DNA of 42,936 bases from Clostridia bacterium. GTDB taxonomy: Bacteria > Bacillota > Clostridia > Oscillospirales > Butyricicoccaceae. Below the pieces are notes generated by a model. The model was not told the origin of the DNA, searched no databases, and was given only the letters and a program-made list of their open reading frames with translations. Of the stretch, positions 30,811 to 38,251 are shown piece by piece. How positions within the stretch are numbered: the first letter of the stretch is position 1; each line of letters opens with the position of its first letter. Made by a program: the position numbers and the translations under genes. The stretch covers positions 1-42,936 of the forward strand of contig JAFTDT010000018.1 of assembly GCA_017453985.1 (NCBI GenBank), written 5' to 3'.

Positions 30811-31206
30811 ATGGACAGACGCCAGCAAAAAACGAGACGCGCCGTATTTGACGCCTTTACCGCGCTGCTGGAGCGCAAGGCATATTCCAAAATATCCGTG
30901 CAGGAGATAATCGACGGCGCGAACATCGGGCGCAGCACCTTTTACTCTCATTTTGAAACAAAGGACGAACTGCTGCGCGCGCTCTGCACGGAGATATTCG
31001 AGCATGTGCTTTCAAACGAGCTGTCGAGGGAAAGCACGCATGATTTTTCCGACCGCGAAAAGGATATCCGCGGCGAGATAACGCATATCCTATACCATCT
31101 TCAGGACAGCCGCCGCTATTTGGCGGGCATTTTGTCCTGCGAAAACGGCGGCTATTCGCCGGAGGATATCAACGGGTTCTTTTTCAGCACGACGCCGTTT
31201 GCGTGA
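30811..31206 (+). CDS. Short TetR/AcrR family regulator, C-terminus probably lost
   Basis: 131 residues, against about 180-200 for the family. The N-terminal HTH is intact: TRRAVFDAFTALLERKAYSKISVQEIIDGANIGR... followed by STFYSHFETKDELL. The ligand domain begins (HILYHLQDSRRYLAGILSCENG), then stops early with an unrelated-looking tail FFFSTTPFA. Truncation by a past frameshift or deletion is likely, so DNA binding may persist while ligand response or dimerisation is doubtful. The ATG at 30811 follows GGGAGGGAG. It is divergent from the metal ATPase and followed 23 nt later by a VOC protein; originally it probably repressed the pump. Confidence 0.8.
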   Translation: MDRRQQKTRRAVFDAFTALLERKAYSKISVQEIIDGANIGRSTFYSHFETKDELLRALCTEIFEHVLSNELSRESTHDFSDREKDIRGEITHILYHLQDSRRYLAGILSCENGGYSPEDINGFFFSTTPFA

Positions 31207-31229
31207 CGGCATATACGGGAGGAATGAAT

Positions 31230-31592
31230 ATGAAGCTTAAAAACACTCTTATCGTCGTCCGTGATATCGAGCGGGCAAAACGCTTTTACGGCGAGCTGTT
31301 CGGACTGGAGACCGTGCTGGACAACGACGGCAATCTTATCCTGACGGAAGGGCTGGTGCTCCAAGACGCGGAGATCTGGCGGCGCTTTACCGGCAGGGAC
31401 GTTATTCCGGAGAGCAATTCCTGCGAGCTGTATTTTGAGGAAAGCGACATAGAGGCTTTTGTGCGCAAGCTCGAGGCTCTGTATCCCTCGGTCAAATACG
31501 TCAACCGGCTCATGATCCATAGCTGGGGGCAGCGGGTCGTGCGCTTTTTCGATCCCGACGGCAATCTTATCGAGGTCGGGACGCCGATGTGA
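31230..31592 (+). CDS. VOC superfamily (glyoxalase/bleomycin-resistance-like) protein
   Basis: A 120-residue single-domain vicinal-oxygen-chelate protein: KNTLIVVRDIERAKRFYGELFGLE at the N-terminus and HSWGQRVVRFFDPDGNLIEVGTPM at the C-terminus, giving the two beta-alpha-beta-beta-beta modules. The C-terminal Glu of NLIEVG is the usual metal ligand, but the N-terminal His ligand position is taken by another residue (LIVVRD), so metal catalysis is uncertain. Start at 31230 for its 7-nt spacing from GGGAGG; ATG 31224 would be too close. Probably co-transcribed with the TetR gene. Confidence 0.85.
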   Translation: MKLKNTLIVVRDIERAKRFYGELFGLETVLDNDGNLILTEGLVLQDAEIWRRFTGRDVIPESNSCELYFEESDIEAFVRKLEALYPSVKYVNRLMIHSWGQRVVRFFDPDGNLIEVGTPM

Positions 31593-31634
31593 GCCTGCGG
31601 CAAGCGCCGGCGAAGCAGGTTCTTCAGTCAAGCG

Positions 31635-31667
31635 CGCCGTGGGAGGAGCATTGCTCTTTCCGCGGCG
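31635..31667 (+). terminator. Rho-independent terminator after the VOC gene
   Basis: Stem of about 15 bp including G-T pairs (31635-31649 / 31653-31667), 3-nt loop, then TCATTTTGTTCATTT. Confidence 0.75.
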
Positions 31668-31991
31668 TCATTTTGTTCATTTATTATATATCACTAACTT
31701 GCTGCAGCGCCTGCTATTTCTCCCAAAAAAGAAAAATCTGCTATCCTATTGTATAGACCACAACCCTTGATAAATCAAGGTTTTATGCGCATTTTGGACA
31801 ATCCGGACTGCCTCTTCCCCTCTTTTTATTGTTGACTTTCACCAGTGCTCATGTTATATTTACTGCAAGGCGTACTATTTCAATTAAGGAGGGATATTTA
31901 CTGACAACATTTGGCGTACAGGGGAATGTACGTAGGAGAATAGGCTTGTTTCAAGAAATAATACGACCTTTAAAAAGACAAGGAGGAGTTT
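31668..31991. other. Intergenic region with the symporter promoter and a ~125-nt leader
   Basis: No gene seen. It contains a weak 6-bp hairpin (31765-31780), the symporter promoter (31832-31860) and a leader in which AAGGAGGG (about 31886) is followed by no ATG, GTG or TTG at the right distance, only CTG at 31901. A 6-bp inverted repeat CGTACA/TGTACG lies near 31915-31932. Confidence 0.5.
31832..31860 (+). promoter_or_regulatory. SigA-type promoter of the NSS symporter gene
   Basis: TTGACT (31832-31837), 17-nt spacer, TATATT (31855-31860). Confidence 0.72.
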
Positions 31992-33455
31992 ATGAACAAC
32001 AACCAACACAAGGCAGGGAGAGGCTTTGCCGGAAGCATCGGCTTTTTGCTGTCCGCCATCGGCTCCGCCGTGGGACTCGGCAATATTTGGGGCTTCCCAT
32101 ATAAAATGGGAAAAAGCGGCGGCTTTACCTTTCTGCTGCTGTATCTGGCGCTGGCGTTGCTCGTAGGTATCCCGCTGCTTATCGCAGAGCTGTCTATCGG
32201 CAGAAAGACCGGTCACGGTCCGCTGGAGGCTCTGCGCACCTTCTGCAGCAAGTTCAAGTGGCTCGGCTGGCTGGGAACGGTCATTCCGTTTCTTATCATG
32301 ACCTTCTATTCCGTGCTCGGCGGCTACTGCATTTATTACGTATTCATCAACATCAAGGGTATATTCGGAACGATGCCCGCCGGCGGAGCCTCGTTCGAGG
32401 CGCTGCTGACAAATCCGCTGATAAGCATCGGCGTAATGGTGCTGTTCATGCTCATCTGCTTTGTCATCAACCGCGGCGGCGTGAGCGCGGGCGTCGAAAG
32501 ATTTAATAAAATAGGCATGCCGGCGCTGGCTGTCATGCTGGTGATCGTCATCGTCAGGGCGCTGACCCTGCCGAACGCAGTTGAAGGACTCAAGTTCATG
32601 TTCGTGCCCGGCTACGCCGTGAAGGGCGGCTTTATCGAAGAAGCGCCCAGCCTGCTGTCTGTTCTTGCGACGGCCGGCGGGCAGATGTTCTTCTCGCTGT
32701 CTCTCGCCATGGGCATCATGGTAGCCTACGGCTCTTACATCAAGAAGGACCAGGATATCCCCAAGAGCGCCATCACCATCGCGGCGGCGGATACGCTTAT
32801 CGCGCTGATGGCGGGCATCGCCGTCATTCCGGCGGCGGTCGCCAACGGCATCGCACAGGGTGTTCCCGTCAGCAGCATCAAGCTGAGCGGACCCAATCTC
32901 CTGTTCGTTACGCTGCAGGACGTATTCAGCGGTATGGGTACGATAGGCGGCATCTTTGGTCTTATCTTCTTCCTGCTGGTGCTGATAGCGGCTATTTCCT
33001 CCGCGATATCGCTGATCGAGGCGATAAGCATCACCTTTATCGACAGAGGTCATGCCAAGGGCAAGGACGACGCGCGTCCGCGCATAATCCTGATAACCTG
33101 CCTGCTGATCACGGTCGTCTCCTGCCTCGTGGCGGCGGACGGACTTGGCAGCAACAAAATCGCACCGTATAATCTTCTCGGCATGAGCGCACCCTCTGCG
33201 ACCTGGAACGATTGCTGGCTCGACCTGATGGATATGCTGTCAGAGGGCGTCATGATGCCTGTCTGCGCGCTGTTTACTGCGCTGATGATCGGTATCGAGC
33301 GCAAGTCCAAGGAGCTGCGGGAGGAATTCCGTCTCGGCTCCAAAATGAAGATCGACGGAATTTGGGACTTCTGCATAAAGTTCCTCACCCCCGTGGCAAT
33401 GGTATTCATTCTGCTGGTGCAGCTCAGCGACTTCTTCGGCTTCGGCTGGTTCTGA
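31992..33455 (+). CDS. Sodium:neurotransmitter symporter (NSS) family transporter
   Basis: A 487-residue membrane transporter of the NSS/SNF family (LeuT, MhsT, Tyt1), which takes up amino acids with Na+. TM1 carries the unwound Na+/substrate motif SAIGSAVGLGNIWGFPYKMG, followed by GGFTFLLLYLALALLVGIPLL and AELSIGRKTGHGP. TM6-7 (GGQMFFSLSLAMGIMVAYGSY) and TM8 (AAISSAISLIEAIS) supply the second half of the binding site. The length and the end at FGFGWF fit the 11- to 12-TM bacterial type. GGAGG precedes the ATG at 31992. Monocistronic with its own promoter and terminator. The substrate is probably an amino acid, but which one is not visible. Confidence 0.94.
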   Translation: MNNNQHKAGRGFAGSIGFLLSAIGSAVGLGNIWGFPYKMGKSGGFTFLLLYLALALLVGIPLLIAELSIGRKTGHGPLEALRTFCSKFKWLGWLGTVIPFLIMTFYSVLGGYCIYYVFINIKGIFGTMPAGGASFEALLTNPLISIGVMVLFMLICFVINRGGVSAGVERFNKIGMPALAVMLVIVIVRALTLPNAVEGLKFMFVPGYAVKGGFIEEAPSLLSVLATAGGQMFFSLSLAMGIMVAYGSYIKKDQDIPKSAITIAAADTLIALMAGIAVIPAAVANGIAQGVPVSSIKLSGPNLLFVTLQDVFSGMGTIGGIFGLIFFLLVLIAAISSAISLIEAISITFIDRGHAKGKDDARPRIILITCLLITVVSCLVAADGLGSNKIAPYNLLGMSAPSATWNDCWLDLMDMLSEGVMMPVCALFTALMIGIERKSKELREEFRLGSKMKIDGIWDFCIKFLTPVAMVFILLVQLSDFFGFGWF

Positions 33456-33483
33456 GTCTGAACGTAATAAACACCCTACATAT

Positions 33484-33511
33484 AAAAAGCCCCCCGATGA
33501 GGGGGCTTTTT
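33484..33511. terminator. Bidirectional Rho-independent terminator
   Basis: Perfect 11-bp stem (33484-33494 / 33501-33511) with A5 and T6 flanks, between the symporter and the convergent pyroglutamyl peptidase gene. Confidence 0.93.
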
Positions 33512-33524
33512 TGCGCTGCTTTGG

Positions 33525-34184
33525 TCACATTTCCTCGCGGTATTGGTCGAGCGTGCGCACACTGTAAGTGACCGCGCGGCAAACCTCCTCCACGCAGAGG
33601 CGGATGGCGCGGGCGGTCTTTTCCAGCGGATAGCCCTCTACGGGACGCTCCGGCGTGCCCTGCTCCGGCAGCATCGGCACGTGGATAAATCCGGCGCGCA
33701 CGCCCTGATACTTGGTCGCCGCCAGGTGCAGCGCCGAATACAGCAGCCCGTTGCACTGGTTCTGCCCCGCGTTGAAGCTGTACCTCACCGGTATGCCCTC
33801 CTCCTTGAGACGCTTGTGCATGGCGGCATAGGGCGTGGTGGTGAAATACGCCGCCGGACCGCCGAAAAACAGCGGCTCGTCGCGCAGATCAACCTCGTGG
33901 CTGTTGTCGGGACCGTTGCAGATATTCATGCCTATGCGCTCGATGAGGATCGGCGGCGCGGGATAGCCCTGCCCGACGCCCAGCACGGCGCGTGGACGCA
34001 GCTCGTCCATGTATCTGTCCAGCATGTTGATATAATCGAACCATACCACCGGCAGCTCGCGCCGCTCGATGCGGCAGCCCAGCAGCTCGTCCGGGAGCTG
34101 CATCACCGCCTCAACCGAGGGATTGCGGTCGCTGCCCAAAAACGGCTCGAAGCCGGTCACCAGGATAACGGGTCTGTACGCCAT
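33525..34184 (-). CDS. pcp: Pyrrolidone-carboxylate (pyroglutamyl) peptidase, C15 family
   Basis: A 219-residue cytoplasmic cysteine peptidase removing N-terminal pyroglutamate. Family marks: VTGFEPFLGSDRNPS at the N-terminus, the catalytic Glu in ILIERIGMNICN, the catalytic Cys in FNAGQNQCNGLLY and the catalytic His in GFIHVPMLPEQ. Start at 34184 (MAYRPVILVTGFEPF) with AAGGAGAG upstream; the longer frame has no ribosome site. Monocistronic. It complements the aminopeptidases in this window in full peptide degradation. Confidence 0.93.
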   Translation of the reverse strand: MAYRPVILVTGFEPFLGSDRNPSVEAVMQLPDELLGCRIERRELPVVWFDYINMLDRYMDELRPRAVLGVGQGYPAPPILIERIGMNICNGPDNSHEVDLRDEPLFFGGPAAYFTTTPYAAMHKRLKEEGIPVRYSFNAGQNQCNGLLYSALHLAATKYQGVRAGFIHVPMLPEQGTPERPVEGYPLEKTARAIRLCVEEVCRAVTYSVRTLDQYREEM

Positions 34185-34276
34185 ATTCGCTCTCTCCTTT
34201 TCCGTTTTAATGCATGTATTCATGATAGCATGGTTTTGTCTCAAAATCAACGCAAAATGGAATTGATTGGCTTTAC

Positions 34277-34315
34277 AAAAGCCGCGGCAATACTGCCGCG
34301 GCTCTTGCTGTCTTT
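34277..34315 (-). repeat. 39-bp terminator-like repeat, left copy
   Basis: Contains a GCCGCGGCA hairpin and GCTGTCTTT. 35 of 39 bases match 34910-34948 in the same orientation. On the minus strand it acts as terminator of the Xre-type gene. The two copies flank the regulator/small-protein cassette. Confidence 0.85.
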
Positions 34316-34566
34316 CAATTTTCCGTCAATAGCGCGTCGCAGGTCACGCCAAGCGTCTCCGCGATAACCTTCAACTCAATATCCGTTACAAAACGCTTGC
34401 CGCATTCTATCCTCTGCACCGCGTTTTTGTCGATGTCCAGCCCTCTTACCTGAAGCATGGCGGCAAATTTGTTTTGCGAAATGCTACCCGGCAGCCGCTT
34501 TCTGTATGCCTGTATTCTTCTTCCGGAAATATTGTTTGCTCCGTCCTTTGCTCTGTTTTTATACAT
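34315..34566 (-). CDS. Xre-type HTH regulator (small)
   Basis: An 83-residue single-domain DNA-binding protein. The HTH_3 fold spans residues about 18-78: ISQNKFAAMLQVRGLDIDKN, AVQRIECGKRFVTDIELKVI, AETLGVTCDALL. Start at 34566 (MYKNRAKDG), with GAGGG 7 nt upstream; the ATG at 34587 lies inside a probable operator and has no ribosome site. Divergent from a small unknown protein; the 70-bp gap holds two copies of a TGACATTCAGT element in opposite orientation, so autoregulation and control of the neighbour are likely. Confidence 0.85.
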   Translation of the reverse strand: MYKNRAKDGANNISGRRIQAYRKRLPGSISQNKFAAMLQVRGLDIDKNAVQRIECGKRFVTDIELKVIAETLGVTCDALLTEN

Positions 34567-34581
34567 AATTATTCCCTCAAA

Positions 34582-34594
34582 TGACATTCAGTGA
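34582..34594 (+). promoter_or_regulatory. Operator copy 1 (TGACATTCAGTGA)
   Basis: Same 11-base core as the reverse complement of 34641-34653. Lies just upstream of the Xre-type gene's ribosome site and next to the -35 box of the divergent gene. Confidence 0.65.
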
Positions 34595-34623
34595 TTGTCT
34601 TTTGTGGAATTATATGATAAAAT
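34595..34623 (+). promoter_or_regulatory. SigA-type promoter of the small protein gene
   Basis: TTGTCT (34595-34600), 17-nt spacer, TAAAAT (34618-34623). A TATAAT on the opposite strand (34614-34609) may serve the Xre-type gene. Confidence 0.6.
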
Positions 34624-34634
34624 ACATGCAAATA

Positions 34635-34653
34635 TGACATTTACTGAATGTCA
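34635..34653. promoter_or_regulatory. Operator copy 2: TGACATT-TACTG-AATGTCA palindrome
   Basis: Perfect 7-bp arms (34635-34641 / 34647-34653) just after the expected transcription start of the small protein gene. The right half repeats the 34582-34594 element inverted. Confidence 0.7.
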
Positions 34654-34671
34654 AAAGAAAGGATGATTTGA

Positions 34672-34905
34672 GTGAATACTGATTTTGAAAAAGCTTTTGG
34701 TGATTTTATTGACCGCAGAGAGTATGACCAAGCAGAGAACGCTTTGTTTTCCATGGTTAGGATAGCTTTTATTGCCGGTTGGAATGCCGCAGGCGGCGCG
34801 CCTTTAAAGCCTCAGGCAAATGCCGCCCCCGTTGCTGCTCCTGATGAATTACCAAAAAACGGGATTGCCACCGATATAGATATCATTGATATTCCGCAAA
34901 AATAA
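34672..34905 (+). CDS. Small acidic protein of unknown function
   Basis: 77 residues starting with GTG (AAAGGATG about 9 nt upstream). Residues 1-35 look helical (DFEKAFGDFIDRREYDQAEN, ALFSMVRIAFIAGW), followed by an Ala/Pro-rich linker and an acidic, isoleucine-rich tail (IDIIDIPQK). No signal peptide and no family recognised. It is divergent from the Xre-type regulator, with shared operators. The pair resembles small phage- or plasmid-like cassettes, but no toxin feature is visible. Confidence 0.6.
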   Translation: MNTDFEKAFGDFIDRREYDQAENALFSMVRIAFIAGWNAAGGAPLKPQANAAPVAAPDELPKNGIATDIDIIDIPQK

Positions 34906-34909
34906 CCGC

Positions 34910-34948
34910 AAAAGCCGCGGCAGGGCTGCCGCGGCTTTTGCTGTCTTT
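34910..34948 (+). repeat. 39-bp terminator-like repeat, right copy
   Basis: Perfect 9-bp GCCGCGGCA hairpin (extended by A4/T4). It acts as terminator for the small protein gene and, on the other strand, for the ABC/HMA operon. 35 of 39 bases match 34277-34315. Confidence 0.85.
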
Positions 34949-35198
34949 ATCTTCTGCCGAAAAGCCCTTTCTTTTCATACGGCTCCGCCGTGACGGAAAG
35001 CAGCTTATAGCCCGTGGCGTCTATCACCCGGCGCAGCTCCGCCTCGTTCGGCGGCGTCTCGCTGATTATCTCCGTGCGCCCCTTGGCATGCGAGGAGCTG
35101 ACCTTCTTTACCTTGAAGGCGGCGCGTACCGCGTCGTTGATATGCGCCTCGCACATGCTGCACGCCATGCCCTCGATGCCGAGCACCGTTTTCACCAT
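34947..35198 (-). CDS. Heavy-metal-associated (HMA, CopZ-like) domain protein
   Basis: An 83-residue cytoplasmic protein with one HMA domain: KTVLGIEGMACSMCEAHINDAVR holds the CxxC metal site (CSMC) at residues 13-16, followed by the ferredoxin-like beta-alpha-beta pattern and a basic tail (KKGLFGRR). Such proteins carry Cu(I) or other soft metals to pumps. The ATG lies 1 nt after the stop of the ABC permease gene, so the two are translationally coupled. This is unusual company for an HMA protein; the metal ATPase at 28861-30651 lacks its own HMA domain and could be a client (inference). Confidence 0.85.
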   Translation of the reverse strand: MVKTVLGIEGMACSMCEAHINDAVRAAFKVKKVSSSHAKGRTEIISETPPNEAELRRVIDATGYKLLSVTAEPYEKKGLFGRR

Positions 35199-35199
35199 C

Positions 35200-37473
35200 T
35201 CATTCCACTCCTTTCAGGGCTTCTACCATGTCTATCTTTTTATTCTTGCGCGATATCAGCAGCCCGACCAGCAGCGACACGCCGAAGGTCGTGAGTATGC
35301 TGACGCCATAGGTCAGCGGTCCCAGCACCAGCTTCAGCTCGTATTCCGCCGCGAGCGCGTTCAGCAGATATTTCAGCACGCCCACGCCGCAGGGCAGACC
35401 CACAAGCACGCCCAGCACCGTCAGCCACATGTTCTGCCCTATCAGCAGCGAGCCTATCTTCCTGTCCTTAAAGCCCAGCACCTTGAGCGTCGCCATCTCG
35501 CGGTATCGCTCCACATAGCTCATCACGCCCAGATTATACAGCACCACTATGCCCAGCACCACGGCGGCGACGCACAGCAGCAGCACCATCGTATTCATCA
35601 GCTCCATAAAGGTGTCAAAGGAGTCGATGATGCTCTGCTTGCTCAGCGTGCCGGTTATCCGCTCATCAGCGGGAATATCCGTCTCGTCGGTGTATATCAC
35701 GCTCACCCTGCCTTCAATTCCGACGCTCTCCGCATATGCGTCCGTCATGACGATGCTCTCGCTCAGCGAGCGCAGCACTCCCGCGACCCTGACGCGGTAT
35801 TCACCGTCGCTGCCGTAGGGAGAGAAGGTAAAGCTGCCTCCCGGCTCCAGCCCGTAATCCTCGGCGATGCGCGAGCAGATATATGCGCCGTCATCCGTCA
35901 GCGGCACTATCCTCATATCCTCGTCCACGAAGCGCACCTTGTCATGCTCGATATGGTATATCTCCAGCGCCAGCGCCTTGTCCGTTATCTGCACGCCGAG
36001 CTGTGCGCTCCAGTCGCCCGCGTATTTTTCGACGAGAGCAAGCGCCGCCTCCTCGGAGGCGTTTTCGCTGTCGATATGCACGCGCGTTTCATAATTTATC
36101 GCCTTATTGTAAAACGTGTCAACAAAGGCGTCCATAGTATCCTTCATTCCCATCGCGCCGACCAGCAGCACCATGCAGCCGATGATGCCGAACAGCGTCA
36201 TGCCCGTGCGCGCCCTGTGACGCAGGCTGTCGCGCAGGTTCCACTTTGTGCCGAAGCCGAGGCGCGCCCACAGGCGCGTTTTTTCCAGTGCGAGGCTCTT
36301 CATTTTCTTGGGAGCATAAGGGCGCAGTGCGTCCGCCGCCGTGCCTCTGAGCATCGACTTGACCGAAACAAAGCCGATGACGGTGAGGAACACATTTATC
36401 AGCACCAGCACAAGCCAGCAGAACGACGGCATATACAGCGTCCAGTCCGCCATGTCGAGATAAGTTCCCATCGCACCGGAGGGGTTCATGATGTACCAGC
36501 CGAGAAAATACCCCAGCCCGATGCCCAGCGCCGTGCCCAGCAGGCCTATCATCAGCGCGTACGAGCTATAATGCACAAGTATGCGTCGATTTTTAAAGCC
36601 GAGCGCCTTGAGCGTGCCGATCTGCGTCTTTTCCGAGGCGGTCAGGCGGTGCATCGTGGTGACCATGGTGAGTATGGCGATGGCGATGAACAGCACGGGC
36701 AGGATATTGCCCATGGTCTTGCCCTCCTCCACCTCGCCCATCGCCTCGGCATAGGAAACAACGTCTTCCTTTGCCATCACCAGCGTGGTGCTGCCCAGCG
36801 TCTCATCCACCTGCCGCACCAGCTCGCTCTTTTCCAGCGTGGAGCGCACGTTTATCTGCGTATACAGCTCAAAGCCGAAGGCGCTTTTCAGCAGCTCCGG
36901 CGTTACGTAGACAAAGCCGTAGGTATTGTAATCCGGCATTACCTGCGTGCTGTCCGGCAGACAGACGAGGTATTCGCCCGACTTCACCAGTCCGCGCACC
37001 GTGCCGGAAAGCTCAAAATGCTTGTAAGCCAGCGTGAGGCGGTCGCCCACCGCGACGCCGTTTTTCGCGGCGTACTGGTCGGAGAGCCACATGCCCTCAC
37101 CGTCGGCGGCGTCATAATCCGCGCCCTCTATCAAAAGCACGCCGGAAACGTCCATATTGGTGTTGACGGTCATCGCCAGCACGTCGCCCTCGCCCTTGAC
37201 CGTGGCGTTGACGGAAAGAAATCGCGTCACGTCGTCCACGCCGTCAATGGCACGCACCGCCTCCGCCTCCTCCGCGGAAAAGCCTTGCTCGGACACGATG
37301 CGGAAGTCGGAAAAGCCGGTGGCATCCCATATCTTCTCCAAATCACGCTCCAGGCTGTACCATTCCATATTAAATCCCGTGAAAACGCCGACGCCGATGG
37401 CTATCATTATCACCATGGAGATGAACTGCGCCTTATAGCGCCACATCGTCCGTATCAGCTTGCGAAACAGCAT
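35200..37473 (-). CDS. FtsX/MacB-type ABC transporter permease
   Basis: A 757-residue membrane protein with two FtsX-like halves. TM1 (QFISMVIMIAIGVGVFTG) is followed by an extracytoplasmic domain, then a 3-TM block around residues 255-390 (ILPVLFIAIAILTMV, YSSYALMIGLLGTALGIGLG, FCWLVLVLINVFLTVIGF). A second TM (TLFGIIGCMVLLVGAMG) and extracytoplasmic domain precede the final 3-TM block ending SRKNKKIDMVEALKGVE. The ATG at 37473 overlaps the TGA of the ATPase gene (TGATG), so the two are co-translated. Export of a peptide, lipid or lipoprotein-like substrate, or mechanotransmission, is typical of the family; the true substrate is unknown. Confidence 0.9.
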   Translation of the reverse strand: MLFRKLIRTMWRYKAQFISMVIMIAIGVGVFTGFNMEWYSLERDLEKIWDATGFSDFRIVSEQGFSAEEAEAVRAIDGVDDVTRFLSVNATVKGEGDVLAMTVNTNMDVSGVLLIEGADYDAADGEGMWLSDQYAAKNGVAVGDRLTLAYKHFELSGTVRGLVKSGEYLVCLPDSTQVMPDYNTYGFVYVTPELLKSAFGFELYTQINVRSTLEKSELVRQVDETLGSTTLVMAKEDVVSYAEAMGEVEEGKTMGNILPVLFIAIAILTMVTTMHRLTASEKTQIGTLKALGFKNRRILVHYSSYALMIGLLGTALGIGLGYFLGWYIMNPSGAMGTYLDMADWTLYMPSFCWLVLVLINVFLTVIGFVSVKSMLRGTAADALRPYAPKKMKSLALEKTRLWARLGFGTKWNLRDSLRHRARTGMTLFGIIGCMVLLVGAMGMKDTMDAFVDTFYNKAINYETRVHIDSENASEEAALALVEKYAGDWSAQLGVQITDKALALEIYHIEHDKVRFVDEDMRIVPLTDDGAYICSRIAEDYGLEPGGSFTFSPYGSDGEYRVRVAGVLRSLSESIVMTDAYAESVGIEGRVSVIYTDETDIPADERITGTLSKQSIIDSFDTFMELMNTMVLLLCVAAVVLGIVVLYNLGVMSYVERYREMATLKVLGFKDRKIGSLLIGQNMWLTVLGVLVGLPCGVGVLKYLLNALAAEYELKLVLGPLTYGVSILTTFGVSLLVGLLISRKNKKIDMVEALKGVE

Positions 37474-38174
37474 CACCAATCCACCTCGTCCGCGCTCAGA
37501 GGCTTGCTCTGCTCCTCGCAGGACATTATCCTGCCGTTCTTCACCCTAATCACCACGTCCGCCATCTTGGCGATATTTTGGTTGTGCGTGACGATGACTA
37601 TCGTCTTGCCGTGCTCACGCGCCATCTTCAGCAGCAGCTTCAGCACCACCACGCCGGTCTCAGAGTCCAGCGCGCCGGTCGGCTCGTCGCACAGGAGTAT
37701 CTTCGGGTTCTTCGCCAGCGCACGGGCGATGGACACGCGCTGCTGCTCTCCGCCGGAAAGCTCGGCAGGGAAATTGTTGCGGTGGTCTGCCAGCCCTATC
37801 TCGCGCAGCAACTCATCGACGCTCAGCATATCCGGCACTATCTCGCCCACCAGCGCGATGTTCTCCGCCACGGTCAGCGTGGGAATGAGGTTGTACGCCT
37901 GAAAGACAAAGCCCACCGTCTCCGCGCGGTATTCCGCCAGCTCGTCGCCGGACAGCGTCGAGATATCCCTGCCTCCGACGCGCACGCTGCCCGCCGTCGG
38001 GCTGTCCAGCCCGCCGAGTATGTTCAGCAGCGTGCTTTTGCCCGCGCCGCTGGGACCGAGTATGACGATGAAGCGCCCCTCCTCCAGTTCCAGATCCACG
38101 CCGTCCAGCGCGCGCAGCTCGTGGCCGCCGCTGGCGTATACGCGGCTGACGTTTTTGAATTCCACGATTTTCAT
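37473..38174 (-). CDS. ABC transporter ATP-binding protein (MacB/LolD type)
   Basis: A 233-residue ATPase driving the FtsX-type permease encoded next. Walker A GPSGAGKST, Q-loop VFQAYNLIPTLTVAENI, signature LSGGEQQRVSIARALA, Walker B ILLCDEPTGALD and the switch His in IVTHNQ are all intact. GGAGGCGG sits upstream of the ATG. First gene of a three-gene operon (ATPase, permease, HMA protein) read from a perfect consensus promoter at 38223-38251. Confidence 0.95.
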   Translation of the reverse strand: MKIVEFKNVSRVYASGGHELRALDGVDLELEEGRFIVILGPSGAGKSTLLNILGGLDSPTAGSVRVGGRDISTLSGDELAEYRAETVGFVFQAYNLIPTLTVAENIALVGEIVPDMLSVDELLREIGLADHRNNFPAELSGGEQQRVSIARALAKNPKILLCDEPTGALDSETGVVVLKLLLKMAREHGKTIVIVTHNQNIAKMADVVIRVKNGRIMSCEEQSKPLSADEVDW

Positions 38175-38222
38175 CTATGTACCGCCTCCGTTTTAAAGCA
38201 TTAGATTGATTTAACCGTTTTT

Positions 38223-38251
38223 ATTATAGTTAGATATAGCTAACTTGTCAA
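38223..38251 (-). promoter_or_regulatory. Perfect consensus promoter with palindrome in the spacer (ABC/HMA operon)
   Basis: Minus strand: TTGACA (38251-38246), 17-nt spacer, TATAAT (38228-38223), both boxes perfect. The spacer contains AGTTAG-CTATAT-CTAACT, 6-bp inverted arms, an ideal repressor position. The half-site resembles the TTAG/CTAA halves of DtxR/MntR/IdeR-family operators; that link is inference. Confidence 0.78.

Noticed and set aside
30742-31206. Longer start for the TetR protein at 30742
   Set aside because: It would translate through both promoters and the operators; ATG 30811 has a perfect ribosome site and begins at the normal TetR N-terminus.
34315-34905. Toxin-antitoxin pair made of the Xre-type protein and the 77-residue protein
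   Set aside because: The genes are divergent rather than co-directional, and the partner shows no toxin motif; kept only as a regulator and unknown protein.
35014-37902. A 962-codon plus-strand open frame across the HMA/ABC genes
   Set aside because: Antisense shadow of the FtsX-type permease caused by codon bias; the real proteins are certain on the minus strand.
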